Below, piece after piece: positions 45,379 to 54,144 of a stretch of DNA of 64,000 nt (position 1 is its first letter; each line of letters begins with the position of its first letter). Under the pieces are notes generated by a model. The model worked only from the letters and a program-made list of their open reading frames with translations, was not told the origin of the DNA and searched no databases. Source of the stretch: Mycobacterium lepraemurium (GTDB taxonomy: Bacteria; Actinomycetota; Actinomycetes; Mycobacteriales; Mycobacteriaceae); contig CP021238.1 in NCBI GenBank assembly GCA_002291465.1, positions 3,782,001 to 3,846,000 on the forward strand. Direction: 5' to 3'. The translations under genes and the position numbers were made by a program.

Positions 45379-47037
45379 CTAGCGCCTGCGGCTCTTCTTG
45401 CACGGCGGTGGCAGCGCCCCCTCGGCGCGCAACCGCGCGGCGTGTTCGGCCAGAGCGTCGACCAGCGGGCCCACCGCCGCGGTCTCGGGCTGGACATCCA
45501 CCCGCAGGCCGAACTCGGCGGCGGTCTCGGCGGTCTTGGGACCGATGCAGGCGATGATCGTCCGGGCGTGCGGCTTGCCGGCGATGCCGACCAGGTTGCG
45601 CACCGTGGAGCTGGACGTGAAGCACACCGCGTCGAAGCCGCCGGTCTTGATCATCTCCCGGGTCTCCGCCGGCGGCGGCGCGGCCCGCACCGTCCGGTAG
45701 GCGGTGACATCCTCGATCTCCCAACCCCGTTCGCGCAGCCCCTCGGCCAGCGTCTCGGTGGCGATGTCGGCCCGCGGCAACAGCACCCGGTTGACCGGGT
45801 CGAAAACGCTGTCGTAGGGCGGGAAGTCGTCGAGCAGACCCAGCGAGGACTGCTCGCCGGCCGGCACCAGCTCGGGGCTGATCCCGAACGCCCGCACCCG
45901 GTCGGCGGTCGACTCGCCCACACAGGCGATCTTGACCCCGGAGAACGCGCGCGCGTCCAGACCGAACTCGCCGAACTTCTCCCACACCGCGCGCACCGCG
46001 TTGGTGGAGGTGAACACCACCCACTGGAAGCGGCCGTCGACCAATCCCTTGACGGCACGCTCCATCTGCGCGGGGCTGCGCGGCGGCTCGACGGCGATGG
46101 TCGGCACCTCGATCGGCAGCGCGCCGTACGACGTCAGCCGCTCGCTCATCTCGGCGGCCTGGTCCTTGGTGCGGGGCACCAGCACGGTCCAGCCGTACAG
46201 GGCGCGGCTCTCCCACCAGTTCAGCTTGGCCCGGGCGCTCACCGTCTTGCCGATGGTCACCACCAGCGGACCGGTCAGCGGGCCGGCGGGGTCGGTGCCG
46301 CCCAGCACCGCCGAGTCGGTCAGCCCCTGCAGCGTGGTCTCGATGGAGCGCTGCCGGCAGGTGGTGCCGTGCGCGGTGACCACGCACGGGGTGTTCTCGG
46401 CCAGTTCGTGTTCGATCAGGGTGCGCGCCGCGTCGGCCAGGTGCGACGCGGTGGCCTGCAGGATCAGCGGGCCGGGCGCGGCGGCCAGCGCCTCCCAGTC
46501 CACGTCACCGCGCACGTCGGCCATGGTGTGCGAGGAGCCCAGCGGCAGGCCCGCGTAGGTCGGGACGGCGTTGGTGGGCGCCAGCCCGGGCACGATCTCG
46601 ATGTGCAGGTGGCTGCGGGCGATGGCGTTCACCTCGGTGATGACGGCGTCGACGGTCAGCGGGTCACCGGCCACCAACCGCACCACGTCGACGCCGGTGC
46701 GCGCCTCGGCGGTCAGCGTCTTGGCCACCTCGGCCGGATCACCCAGCGCCGGGCGGATGTACGGGCCACCGGAGATCACCGCCGGCTGCGCCTGCCCCTG
46801 CTCGGAGCCAGCGCCCTCGCCGTTGGACGCCGGCTCGGCCGGCGCCGGGCCGGACACTGGCGGCAGGTCCTTGCCGATCAGCGCCAGCACCGGCTCGGGC
46901 ACGTCGGGGTCGGTGAACACCAGCGCGGCGTTCGCCAGCACCGTCGCGGCCCGGGCCGTCAACAGTCCCGGGTCACCCGGGCCGGAGCCCACGTACGTGA
47001 TGCGGCCGGGTGTCGGCTTACGCCCTCGCGTCGTCAT
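45379..47037 (-). CDS. hemD: hemD, uroporphyrinogen-III C-methyltransferase/synthase fusion
   Basis: A 552-residue two-domain protein. The N-terminal part is SUMT/CobA-like (ITYVGSGPGDPGLLTARA, VVRLVAGDPLTVDAV, GLPLGSSHTMADVRGD). The C-terminal part from about residue 285 is uroporphyrinogen-III synthase (VLVPRTKDQAAEMSERL, FTSTNAVRAVWEKF, CFTSSSTVRNLVGI). The fusion is normal in mycobacteria and ties heme with siroheme and cobalamin branches. ATG 47037, 23 bases after hemC. Intact. Confidence 0.94.
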   Translation of the reverse strand: MTTRGRKPTPGRITYVGSGPGDPGLLTARAATVLANAALVFTDPDVPEPVLALIGKDLPPVSGPAPAEPASNGEGAGSEQGQAQPAVISGGPYIRPALGDPAEVAKTLTAEARTGVDVVRLVAGDPLTVDAVITEVNAIARSHLHIEIVPGLAPTNAVPTYAGLPLGSSHTMADVRGDVDWEALAAAPGPLILQATASHLADAARTLIEHELAENTPCVVTAHGTTCRQRSIETTLQGLTDSAVLGGTDPAGPLTGPLVVTIGKTVSARAKLNWWESRALYGWTVLVPRTKDQAAEMSERLTSYGALPIEVPTIAVEPPRSPAQMERAVKGLVDGRFQWVVFTSTNAVRAVWEKFGEFGLDARAFSGVKIACVGESTADRVRAFGISPELVPAGEQSSLGLLDDFPPYDSVFDPVNRVLLPRADIATETLAEGLRERGWEIEDVTAYRTVRAAPPPAETREMIKTGGFDAVCFTSSSTVRNLVGIAGKPHARTIIACIGPKTAETAAEFGLRVDVQPETAAVGPLVDALAEHAARLRAEGALPPPCKKSRRR

Positions 47038-47060
47038 TGTCGCTCCCAGGTAACTCGCAC

Positions 47061-48017
47061 TTAATTTCCTCGCGCCGGGTCATGCCGCGCTCCGCTCATC
47101 AACTCGCGCGCGCCCAGCTCGAACAGCTCGGCGGCGACCGAAAGCCCCAGCTCTCGGGCCCGACCGGGAGTGCCGATGCCGGACGCGCGGATCACGTCGG
47201 ACCCGTCCAGCGCCGCCACGCAACCGCGCAGCGACAGTTCTTCGAAGATCCGGCCGTCCTCATCGATGGACTCGACCACTTCGGCGATCGCGCCCACCGG
47301 TGCGGAGCAACCGGCCTCCAGTTCGGCCAGCAGGGCTCGCTCCGCTGTGACCGACGCGCGCGTGTCGGCATCGTCCAGCTCCGCCAGCACCGCGGCCAAC
47401 CGGCTGTCCCCGGCTCGGCATTCGACGGCGAGCGCGCCCTGAGCCGGTGCCGGCAACATCTGCACCGGCTCGAGCGTCTCGGTTACATCCCCGAGGCGAC
47501 CCAGCCGGGCCAGACCCGCCCGGGCTACCACGATCGCGTCCAGATCACTACTGCTAACCCTGTTCAACCTGGTATCTAGGTTGCCTCGTAGGGGGCGGAT
47601 TTCCAAACCGAAACCCAATGCTCTAAGCTGCGCGGCCCGCCGCGGCGAGGAGGTGCCCACCAGCGAACCGGGCGGTAACTCCGCGAGCACCAGGCCGTCG
47701 CGGGCCACCACCGCGTCCCGCGGGTCGTTGCGGGCGGGGATGGCGGCCACAGCAAACCGTGGATCGTCGGCGGTCGGCAGGTCCTTGTGGGAGTGCACGG
47801 CGGCGTCCACCCGGCCCTCCTCGATGGCCTCGCGCAGGGCGGTGGTGAACACTCCCACCCCGAGCGACTCGATGGGCCCCGACGACCGGTCCCCCGCGGT
47901 GGTGATGGTGACCAGTTCCGCCGGGTGCCCGCGGGCGATCAGGGCGTCCCTGACGCCCCCGGCCTGGGTGGTGGCCAGCAGGCTGCCCCGGGTTCCTATC
48001 CGGATCGCATTCGCCAA
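47061..48017 (-). CDS. hemC: hemC, porphobilinogen deaminase
   Basis: It polymerises four porphobilinogens to hydroxymethylbilane. It has 318 residues. The cofactor-binding Cys is C237 in ELEAGCSAPVGA, and VHSHKDLPT, GTSSPRRAAQ and RPLRGNLDTRL are present. The start appears to be TTG 48017, 4 bases after the hemA stop, because no ATG or GTG fits; the TTG gives MANAIRIGTRGSLLA. Intact. Confidence 0.94.
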   Translation of the reverse strand: MANAIRIGTRGSLLATTQAGGVRDALIARGHPAELVTITTAGDRSSGPIESLGVGVFTTALREAIEEGRVDAAVHSHKDLPTADDPRFAVAAIPARNDPRDAVVARDGLVLAELPPGSLVGTSSPRRAAQLRALGFGLEIRPLRGNLDTRLNRVSSSDLDAIVVARAGLARLGRLGDVTETLEPVQMLPAPAQGALAVECRAGDSRLAAVLAELDDADTRASVTAERALLAELEAGCSAPVGAIAEVVESIDEDGRIFEELSLRGCVAALDGSDVIRASGIGTPGRARELGLSVAAELFELGARELMSGARHDPARGN

Positions 48018-48021
48018 TCGG

Positions 48022-49401
48022 CTACTCGGTGGGTTGTTGCGGCGCGCCCGCGTCGAATCCGGTTGCTATGACCGGAAATTCGCCCGCGGCGACGGCATCG
48101 ACGGCGGTCTGGTCGAGTTCGAAGAGCTCACGCAACGCCTCGGCGTAGCTGTCCCCGCCGGGGGCGCTGGCGAGATGTTTGATCCGCACCGTCGGGGCGT
48201 GCAGCAGCTTGTCCACCACCCGACGCACGGTGCGGGCCACCTCTTCACGGTGAGCGCTGTCGAGGCCGGGCAGCCGGTTGTCCAGCCGCAGCAGCTCGGC
48301 CTCGACGACGTCGGCCGCGCGCTGGCGCAGCGCCGTCACCGTCGGCGTGACTTCGGCCATCCGCTGCCCGGCCAGGTAGGCGGCGACTTCGGTGGCAACG
48401 ATGGTGCGGGCGGCGTCGACGTCGGCGGCCGCGGCGTGCGCCGAGGGCTCGTGCTGCACGCGGTTCACGTCGACCGCCCAGACGCCGGGCAGCCCGGCCA
48501 CCGCCGGGTCGACGTCGCGCGGCATGCCCAGATCGCAGATCACCAGGGGGTGGGCGGTCTCGTCCGCGGCCGAGCGGCCGGCGGCGGCCAGCGCGTGGTG
48601 CACGTCGGCCAGCGAGACCACCGGGCTGACCGCGCCGGTGCAGCTGACCACGACGTCGGCCCCGGCCAGCGCGCCGGCCAGGTGCTCCAGCGGCAGCGCG
48701 TCGGCCCGTACCCCGGTTTCGCGGATCTTGCGGACCAGCCGTTGGGCCCGCGACAGCGACCGGTTGAGCACGTGGACCTGCCCGATGTCGGCGCGGGACA
48801 GGTGCGCGGCGGCCAGGGCGCCCATCGCTCCGGCGCCGACCAGGACGGCGGTCTTGCCGGCCAGCCCGCCCAGCCGGCGGTCGGCCATGTCCAGGGCGAC
48901 CGACACCACCGAGGCGCCGGCGGCGTCGATGGCGGTCTCGGAGTGCACCCGCTTGCCCACCGACAGCGCGCGCTGGGCCAGTTCGTGCAGCACCCGGCCC
49001 ACGGTGCGGTTGGTTTCGGCGGTGGCGTACGCGCGGCGGACCTGGCCGAGCACCTGCTGCTCGCCGATCACCGCCGAGTCCAGGCCGCTGGCCACCGCGA
49101 ACAGGTGCTCGACGGCGGCCTCGCTGTACCGGACGTAGGCGTATTTGGTGAGGTCGGACATCGACATCCCGGAGTAGTCCGACAGCACCTGCCCGATCAC
49201 GGCCAACCCGCCGTGGAACGCGTCCACCACCGCGTAGACCTCGACCCGGTTGCATGTCGACAGCACCATCGCCTCGGTCACCAGCGGGGACTGCAACACC
49301 CGGTCGACGATCTTGCCGTGATCGGATTCGTCGATACTGAGTTGTTCCAGGACGGAGACCGGCGCACTACGGTGCGAAACCCCGAAGAGCAAGACGCTCA
49401 C
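48022..49401 (-). CDS. hemA: hemA, glutamyl-tRNA reductase
   Basis: First committed enzyme of C5-pathway heme synthesis, making glutamate-1-semialdehyde for HemL. It has 459 residues from GTG 49401 (VSVLLFGVSHRSAPVSVLEQ). The nucleophile is C50 in VLSTCNRVEVY. The NADPH domain reads VLVGAGAMGALAA. The frame is open further upstream through the glutaredoxin gene strand, but that sequence is not family-like. It heads the hemA-hemC-hemD-hemB unit. Intact. Confidence 0.95.
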   Translation of the reverse strand: MSVLLFGVSHRSAPVSVLEQLSIDESDHGKIVDRVLQSPLVTEAMVLSTCNRVEVYAVVDAFHGGLAVIGQVLSDYSGMSMSDLTKYAYVRYSEAAVEHLFAVASGLDSAVIGEQQVLGQVRRAYATAETNRTVGRVLHELAQRALSVGKRVHSETAIDAAGASVVSVALDMADRRLGGLAGKTAVLVGAGAMGALAAAHLSRADIGQVHVLNRSLSRAQRLVRKIRETGVRADALPLEHLAGALAGADVVVSCTGAVSPVVSLADVHHALAAAGRSAADETAHPLVICDLGMPRDVDPAVAGLPGVWAVDVNRVQHEPSAHAAAADVDAARTIVATEVAAYLAGQRMAEVTPTVTALRQRAADVVEAELLRLDNRLPGLDSAHREEVARTVRRVVDKLLHAPTVRIKHLASAPGGDSYAEALRELFELDQTAVDAVAAGEFPVIATGFDAGAPQQPTE

Positions 49402-49511
49402 GGCAGCATCACCTGGCCAGCTCCCTTGCTTCCTCCAGTAACTGAACTGCTGTCCACGGTAAACGTTTCTCAGCTGGGCTACCAAATAATCGTTTGGCAG
49501 CCGGCCCGAGC

Positions 49512-49781
49512 TCAGCGGGCGAGATCGGCGCGCAGCCGCGGCTCGTCGATGTCCCAGTAGCTGTGTTCGCGACCGTCGAGCAGGATCACCGGCAACCGGC
49601 CGCCGAATTCGGCGCGCAGCCCCGGATTGCCCGCCGCCGCGGCGGCGTCGACGCCGGTCGTCGACAGCTCGAAGCCCAATTCCGCGGCGAGTTCGACCAG
49701 CCGGGCGTGGATGCGCTCGCACATGGTGCACCCGTCCCGGGTGAGCAGCTCCACCTGCGGCCGCGGGGTGGCTGACGTCAT
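49512..49781 (-). CDS. glutaredoxin-like protein (DUF836, Rv0508 homologue)
   Basis: 89 residues with a thioredoxin fold: VELLTRDGCTMCERIHARL carries a CxxC (CTMC), and RLPVILLDGREHSYWDID contains the conserved cis-Pro. ATG 49781 is preferred; GTG 49796 would add five residues. It is 110 bp upstream of hemA on the same strand and may share a promoter. A redox role is likely; the partner is unknown. Confidence 0.83.
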   Translation of the reverse strand: MTSATPRPQVELLTRDGCTMCERIHARLVELAAELGFELSTTGVDAAAAAGNPGLRAEFGGRLPVILLDGREHSYWDIDEPRLRADLAR

Positions 49782-49840
49782 GGCGACCAGTGTCACATCG
49801 GTGACTTGTGGGGCGGGTTACCAGGGATTATGTTCCGGCT

Positions 49841-50149
49841 ATGAGCGACAACACGGTGCGGGTCGACCCTGTGGTGATGCAGGGCGCCGCCGCGTCGCTC
49901 AGCGGTGCGGCCGAGCATCCTTCGGCACAGCTGGGCCAGCTCGACGACCAGGTCGGTCAGATGCTGGGCGGGTGGCAGGGCGCGTCGGGCAGCGCGTACG
50001 CCGCGGCGTGGGAGCTGTGGCATCGCGGCGTTCGCGAAGTGCAGCTCGGGTTGGCGATGCTGGTCCGGCTGGTCGGCCGGGCCGGCGAGGCCTATGCGAG
50101 CAACGAGGCCGGCGCCGCCCAGGCCGAACGGGCGGTGCGCGGTGGCTGA
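49841..50149 (+). CDS. WXG100 (Esx-like) protein, EsxF-type
   Basis: A 102-residue helical-hairpin protein of the type VII secretion substrate class. The turn motif is GGWQGASGSAYAAAW (WxG) near residue 45, with amphipathic helices on both sides and a C-terminal helix ending EAGAAQAERAVRGG. The stop overlaps the GTG of the toxin gene, so it is probably the coupled secretion partner, as EsxF/EsxE are for CpnT in M. tuberculosis. Intact although all the toxin genes after it are broken. Confidence 0.82.
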   Translation: MSDNTVRVDPVVMQGAAASLSGAAEHPSAQLGQLDDQVGQMLGGWQGASGSAYAAAWELWHRGVREVQLGLAMLVRLVGRAGEAYASNEAGAAQAERAVRGG

Positions 50150-51401
50150 GGCGTTTCGGGTGGATCCGGCGGCGCTGGCCGACGCGGTGCAGCGGATGGC
50201 TGAATTCCAGCGCTACGCCGAGGACATGATCGCCGAAATCGATTCTCGCGTAACGCGTTTGCACCAGACGTGGACGGGTGAGGGCGCCGCGGCGCATGCC
50301 GAGGCGCATCAGCATTGGGTGCGCGGCGAGGCGATGATGCGCGAGGCGCTGGCGCAGCTCGGCAAGGCGACCGAGTCCAAGCCGCCGGCTGGCGGGACAC
50401 CCCCGGCCGCCGAGCCGCCCAAGCCGACCACCGCACCGCACAGCGGCGAACCGAAACCCATTGCGACGCCGCCGGAATCAGTCGGCAAGCCAGTGACGCA
50501 CGCGCCGGCCGGAGACGGCACAACCCCGGCAGTTCCTGCCGCCGCTGCTAGCCTGCCCGTTGAATCGACAGCGGCCGCTGCGACTCACCTTCCCACTCCG
50601 CCGTCACTCCCGATGGGTGGCGGTGCGCCACCCAAAGCACCCTCCGGCCTGGCAGAGGTACCCCGCGCCGGGGAACCGAGTGCCCCTCCAACCGAGCCCC
50701 ACGGCGGTGGCGCCCACCCACGGGGAGACGGCACCGGGCCGCCCCACCCGCCCGGCGACGGTGATCCACATCCGCCGGGAGACGGCAATGGGCCGCACGA
50801 CTCCCATCCGGGCGATGGCGGCCCACATTCCCCAGGAGACGGCAACGGGCCGCATGACTCCCATCCCGGCGATGACAGCGATATGCCTGGCGATCATCAT
50901 CCTGGGGACGGCAGCCACAATGGCCCGCCTAGGGCGGGGGATGTTTTCCCTGACGCGAAGGAATTTGGTGAACTTTCCGAAACCGAATACCGCAAACTAT
51001 TTGAAGACGAAAACGGCAGATTACGCTACCCCGACGTTAACGATCCAGCGAAGCCATACGCGATTCCGGGGACAGTCCGCGATCTTACGCCCGCCAGAAT
51101 TTCGGCATTGCATGGCCAATGGCTAGACCGAATCGGCCGTCCAGACGGGCGGTAGCTGGCTTTTGAAGGCACGCCATACGAGGGGCGTGTACTTCCTCAC
51201 ACAAGCCTCGAAGAGGCGTACTAAGACTATAAAGTCGATGCATCCGCCGGCCTTTCACCGGGGTGGAAAATAGAATTTTCTTTGGCAGCACCATGGTTCG
51301 GACATACCGGCGGTCAACCTCAACTTCTTATAATTGCCCCCGAAGGCGAGCGCATGAGTGTCCAAGCCCTGATAAACAGATACTTTCTCAACCCACAGTA
51401 A
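50142..51401 (+). pseudogene. CpnT-like toxin 1: WXG100-like N-terminus, linker and TNT domain, two stops
   Basis: GTG 50142 begins VAEAFRVDPAALADAVQRM, an Esx/WXG-like helical hairpin with HQTWTGEGAAAHAEAH. A Pro/Gly/His-rich linker follows (repeated PGDGNGPHDSHPGD). The C-terminus is TNT-like: PYAIPGTVRDLTPARI, QWLDRIGRPDGR, then TAG 51153-51155 at an expected Trp/Phe, EGTPYEGRVLP (the conserved Arg) and EEAY, TAA 51222-51224 at an expected Tyr, DYKVDASAGLSP, then APWFGHTGGQPQLLI and TAA 51399-51401. The TNT domain is NAD+ glycohydrolase in M. tuberculosis CpnT. From about 50940 the DNA becomes AT-richer. Confidence 0.82.
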
Positions 51402-51418
51402 GAACCTGAGGAGCCGCG

Positions 51419-52048
51419 GTGACTGACTACAATGTCGATCTGAGCAAATTCCCGTCATTCCTGCATAGAATGGTTAAGTACTGGTACTCGTGGCAGGAGA
51501 TCGCCCTGCGCTGTCGAGGTCTTCTTCCCGGACAAGTCCAGCGCGAGTCCCGACTACACGAAACGCCCGAACAGATCTACTGGGGTGCCCGCCCACCCGA
51601 GATGACGAACAGCCGAGAGCTTGCTTTCATTGACGACGCTGATATTTCTTACTATCTGACATGGGGGATGGGAATTTCTATATTGATAGCTAAGAACGAG
51701 GCTCGCGAAAAACATATTGGATGTTCAGAAGATTCGACGATGCTGAGAAATATCTAGCATTTCTAATCAGCCAATTGGCCCGCCCAGGTCAATACAGGGA
51801 GAACCCCGCCTACCGCTGGTATCAGGAAGGTATTGATCCAGCGTCACCCTGAGCAAGCCAGACCCGGTCAATTTTCCCGGGCGTGTCAGTTTACGGATCG
51901 ACAGGAACCCACTGATCGAGGATGGATGGGCGAGACTGACGCCCCCGCGGCGTCGCACGTGTTGGTTCTCAGCTTCGAGGAGCTTGATTCCATTCTGCGA
52001 CAAGGAATTCCGAAGGATTGGTTCACGGTCAACATCCAGCCGGCATAA
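51419..52048 (+). pseudogene. immunity protein 1 for TNT-like toxin (IFT/Imm61-like), three frameshifts
   Basis: A protein of about 210 residues when frames are joined. GTG 51419 (RBS gaggag) starts MTDYNVDLSKFPSFLHRM, then ISYYLTWGMGISILIAKNEA. A base is lost near 51720 (REKHI to WMFRRFDDAEKYLAFLI), one near 51840 (YQEGIDP to VTLSKPDPVNFPGRVSLRI), and the frame changes again near 51940 to PAASHVLVLSFEELDSIL, ending with TAA 52046-52048. It lies 17 bases after toxin 1, the position of the antitoxin Rv3902c relative to CpnT. Family membership is inferred. Confidence 0.7.
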
Positions 52049-52087
52049 TCAACGTCACAAGTTGGCAGCACGCCCAGCCATCCGCCC

Positions 52088-52147
52088 GCCGAGTGTGAAG
52101 CTGGTTTCACGCTGGGCGCCGAGTGTGAAGCTGGCTTCGCACTCGCG
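52088..52147 (+). repeat. dispersed intergenic palindrome, copies C1 and C2 (30-bp period)
   Basis: gccgagtgtgaagctggttt then cacgc at 52088-52112, and gccgagtgtgaagctggctt then cgcactcgc from 52118. Stems are gtgaagc/gtttcac and gagtgtgaagc/gcttcgcactc. The spacing of 30 bp equals that of the copies at 8964-9022, and the flanks match. It lies between immunity gene 1 and the second toxin cassette. Confidence 0.72.
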
Positions 52148-52218
52148 GGCCGCCGGCCGCGCCCAAAGCGCTGGACTCGCGCCCACCCGCGCCGTCGGGA
52201 AAGCCGGCGCCCGGGCCG

Positions 52219-53321
52219 GCCGAGTCCAAGCCACCGGTTGGCGGGACACCGCATAGCGGCGAACCGAAACCCATTGCGGTGCCCCCGGAATCGGGCGGCA
52301 AGCCAGTGACGCCCGCGCCGGCCGGAGACGTCACTCACCCCAAATCGCCTGAACCCGTTCCCGCCCACGCGCCGGCGTCACCCGGCGAACCTCCGGCCGC
52401 GCCGGCTCCCGCTGCGGCGGTACCCGCGGCTGCGGCGGCGCCTGCGTCCGCTCCGGCGCCCGCGGCCGCGGCGGCAGCGCACGTTCCATCGGCGTCCTCG
52501 GTCCCGATGGGCGGCGGCGCGCCTGCCGAAACGCCTTCCGGTCTAGGTGATGTGCCTCGTGGCGGGGAGCCGGGCGCTCAGCCCGTCGAGCCGCCGCATG
52601 ATGGCGCTCCCCACGTGCCCAGCGGCGGACATCCCCTGGCCGATGGCAGCGGGCCACATCAACCTGGCGGTCATCACCCGCCTGGCGACGGCGATCGACC
52701 GCCCGGATCGCACCCGCCACACGACGGCGCGCCTCCCGATGAACCCGCCGACGGACATCCGCCAGAAATCCCCACCCCATCGGATTTACCGCCTTGGTAC
52801 CAGACGCAACTTGCGCTCGCGGAACCACCTGAGAAACTCGTCAAGGATCTCATAGAGAACGGCTGCCCTCGAAAACTTGCCGAATCAGCCGGGGCGAATA
52901 GCCCTTATGCGGGAATGGCCGCTCAAGAAATTTTGAATAAATGGTGGGACCCTGCGACTGGGACGTGGTTCTGGCCAAAAGTGGAAGGGTTCGCCGACGG
53001 CATATACAAAACGACTCGCAGTATTCCCAAAGATACGTGGCTGGACAGAATTGGAGAGGTCAGCGACGCTAAAGGTGATTTCATGGACGCTGTCGGTGAT
53101 AGCTATCCGCACCGCGGCCTGGTACCTGGTTCATCTGGCGATTACAATCAGTTCCATGATACAGGTAAAGAATTGCCCGAAGGTTGGGAAGTCAGATACG
53201 GCGAAGTTGGCGGCGCATTGGCCAGCCAGGGGGCGGCACACAATGAGTAGTAATTGACAAAAACAAGAAGACTGTGCTGATAGAGTGGTTAATCGAGAAC
53301 GGCTACCTGGATTGGGGATAG
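52219..53321 (+). pseudogene. TNT-like toxin 2, orphan cassette without WXG100 head, frameshift and stop
   Basis: It begins within a linker homologous to toxin 1 (GEPKPIAVPPESGGKPVTPA, SVPMGGGAPAETPSGLGDVP). There is no WXG100 head; the first possible start is GTG 52279. The C-terminus is TNT-like: WFWPKVEGFADGIY, DTWLDRIGEVSDAKGDFM, SYPHRGLVPGSSGDYNQF, KELPEGWEVRYGEVGGAL. One G is missing near 53222; joining frames gives GQPGGGTQ, a hallmark of TNT enzymes with its catalytic Gln, directly followed by TGA 53244-53246, then VVIDKNKKTVLIEWLIENG to TAG 53319-53321. From about 52790 the DNA is AT-richer than the backbone. Confidence 0.82.
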
Positions 53322-53355
53322 TGGGCGAGCACAGAGAGGTCCGGCAGAGTTGGCT

Positions 53356-54018
53356 ATGAATCTCGATGCAGAAGTTGGATTCGCTGATGCAATCAAGCAT
53401 TACAGCTTCTGGCGCAAAATTGCCAACGAGGCTTGCCGAGGATCGTACGACGAACCCGACAGACAAAACGACCACCTGTACTTTCATTCCGAATATTCCG
53501 AAAAGCTCAAAAGTGGCCAGAGTGGGTGGGGTCGGGCGACTGGGGAGCTTGGATCATCGACCGGAAGCCGGATTATTTATGTGTATTGAGTTTGCTAAAG
53601 CATGAATGAGCGGCACAACGAGACGAGAGCATCAAAGTCTTCTTCTCAAAGTTCTCCGACGCTGCCAATGTATGTCATTATGCGGATCGGAGATAGCGTC
53701 CGCGTCGACCTTCGTTTAAGGTCGCAGTTCGTTAAATGGGACGACCGCGGCCCCAACCCGCGGATATTAGTTGAACCCGTGGATCGGTAAGCTATAAGCT
53801 TCATGAAGAGCGAATGCCCCACTCCCCAGGATGGCTTTATCGAGGAACATCTGAAACGCTACACATTTGAAGAAGACCGCAGCTCCTACGGATACGCATT
53901 CCCCGAAGACCAACCCAGGATGGAAGTCCTTGCGCTGTCATTCGATGAACTGACCACCACTCTCTTGGAGGACATGCCCGAGAGCGTCACGGCTGAGGTC
54001 CCGCGTTGGCGACCATAA
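53356..54018 (+). pseudogene. immunity protein 2 (IFT/Imm61-like), stops and frameshifts
   Basis: One gene of about 220 codons can be rebuilt. ATG 53356 starts MNLDAEVGFADAIKHYSFW up to EYSEK. A shift near 53508 leads to AQKWPEWVGSGDWGAWIID and LCVLSLLKHE, then TGA 53607-53609 at a likely Trp, then AAQRDESIKVFFSKFSDAAN. A shift near 53670 leads to YVIMRIGDSVRVDLRLR, then TAA 53788-53790, then AISFMKSECPTPQDGFIEE and EVLALSFDELTTTLLEDMP to 54018. The order of segments and the final VLxLSFxEL parallel immunity protein 1. Three separate short frames here are pieces of one gene. Confidence 0.68.
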
Positions 54019-54144
54019 GAGCCGCCACGGTCGCACTCGACCGGCCGCCGAGCCGTCAACGCCCCCACGCCGTCTGCCCGATAGGGTTGGATATCGGGCA
54101 CCCGCTGGGTCGCCAGGCAGCACAGCGATCTAGGAGGTTCGGCG

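Noticed and set aside
44365..47064. An 899-codon plus-strand open frame over hemB-hemD
   Set aside because: It is antisense to two well-conserved heme genes and is rich in His/Arg/Gly/Gln, typical of a mirror frame in high-GC DNA.
53602..54018. Two independent small genes (53602-53790 and 53803-54018)
   Set aside because: They are in the same frame, separated by one TAA, and continue the immunity-like sequence from upstream, so they are pieces of one broken gene.
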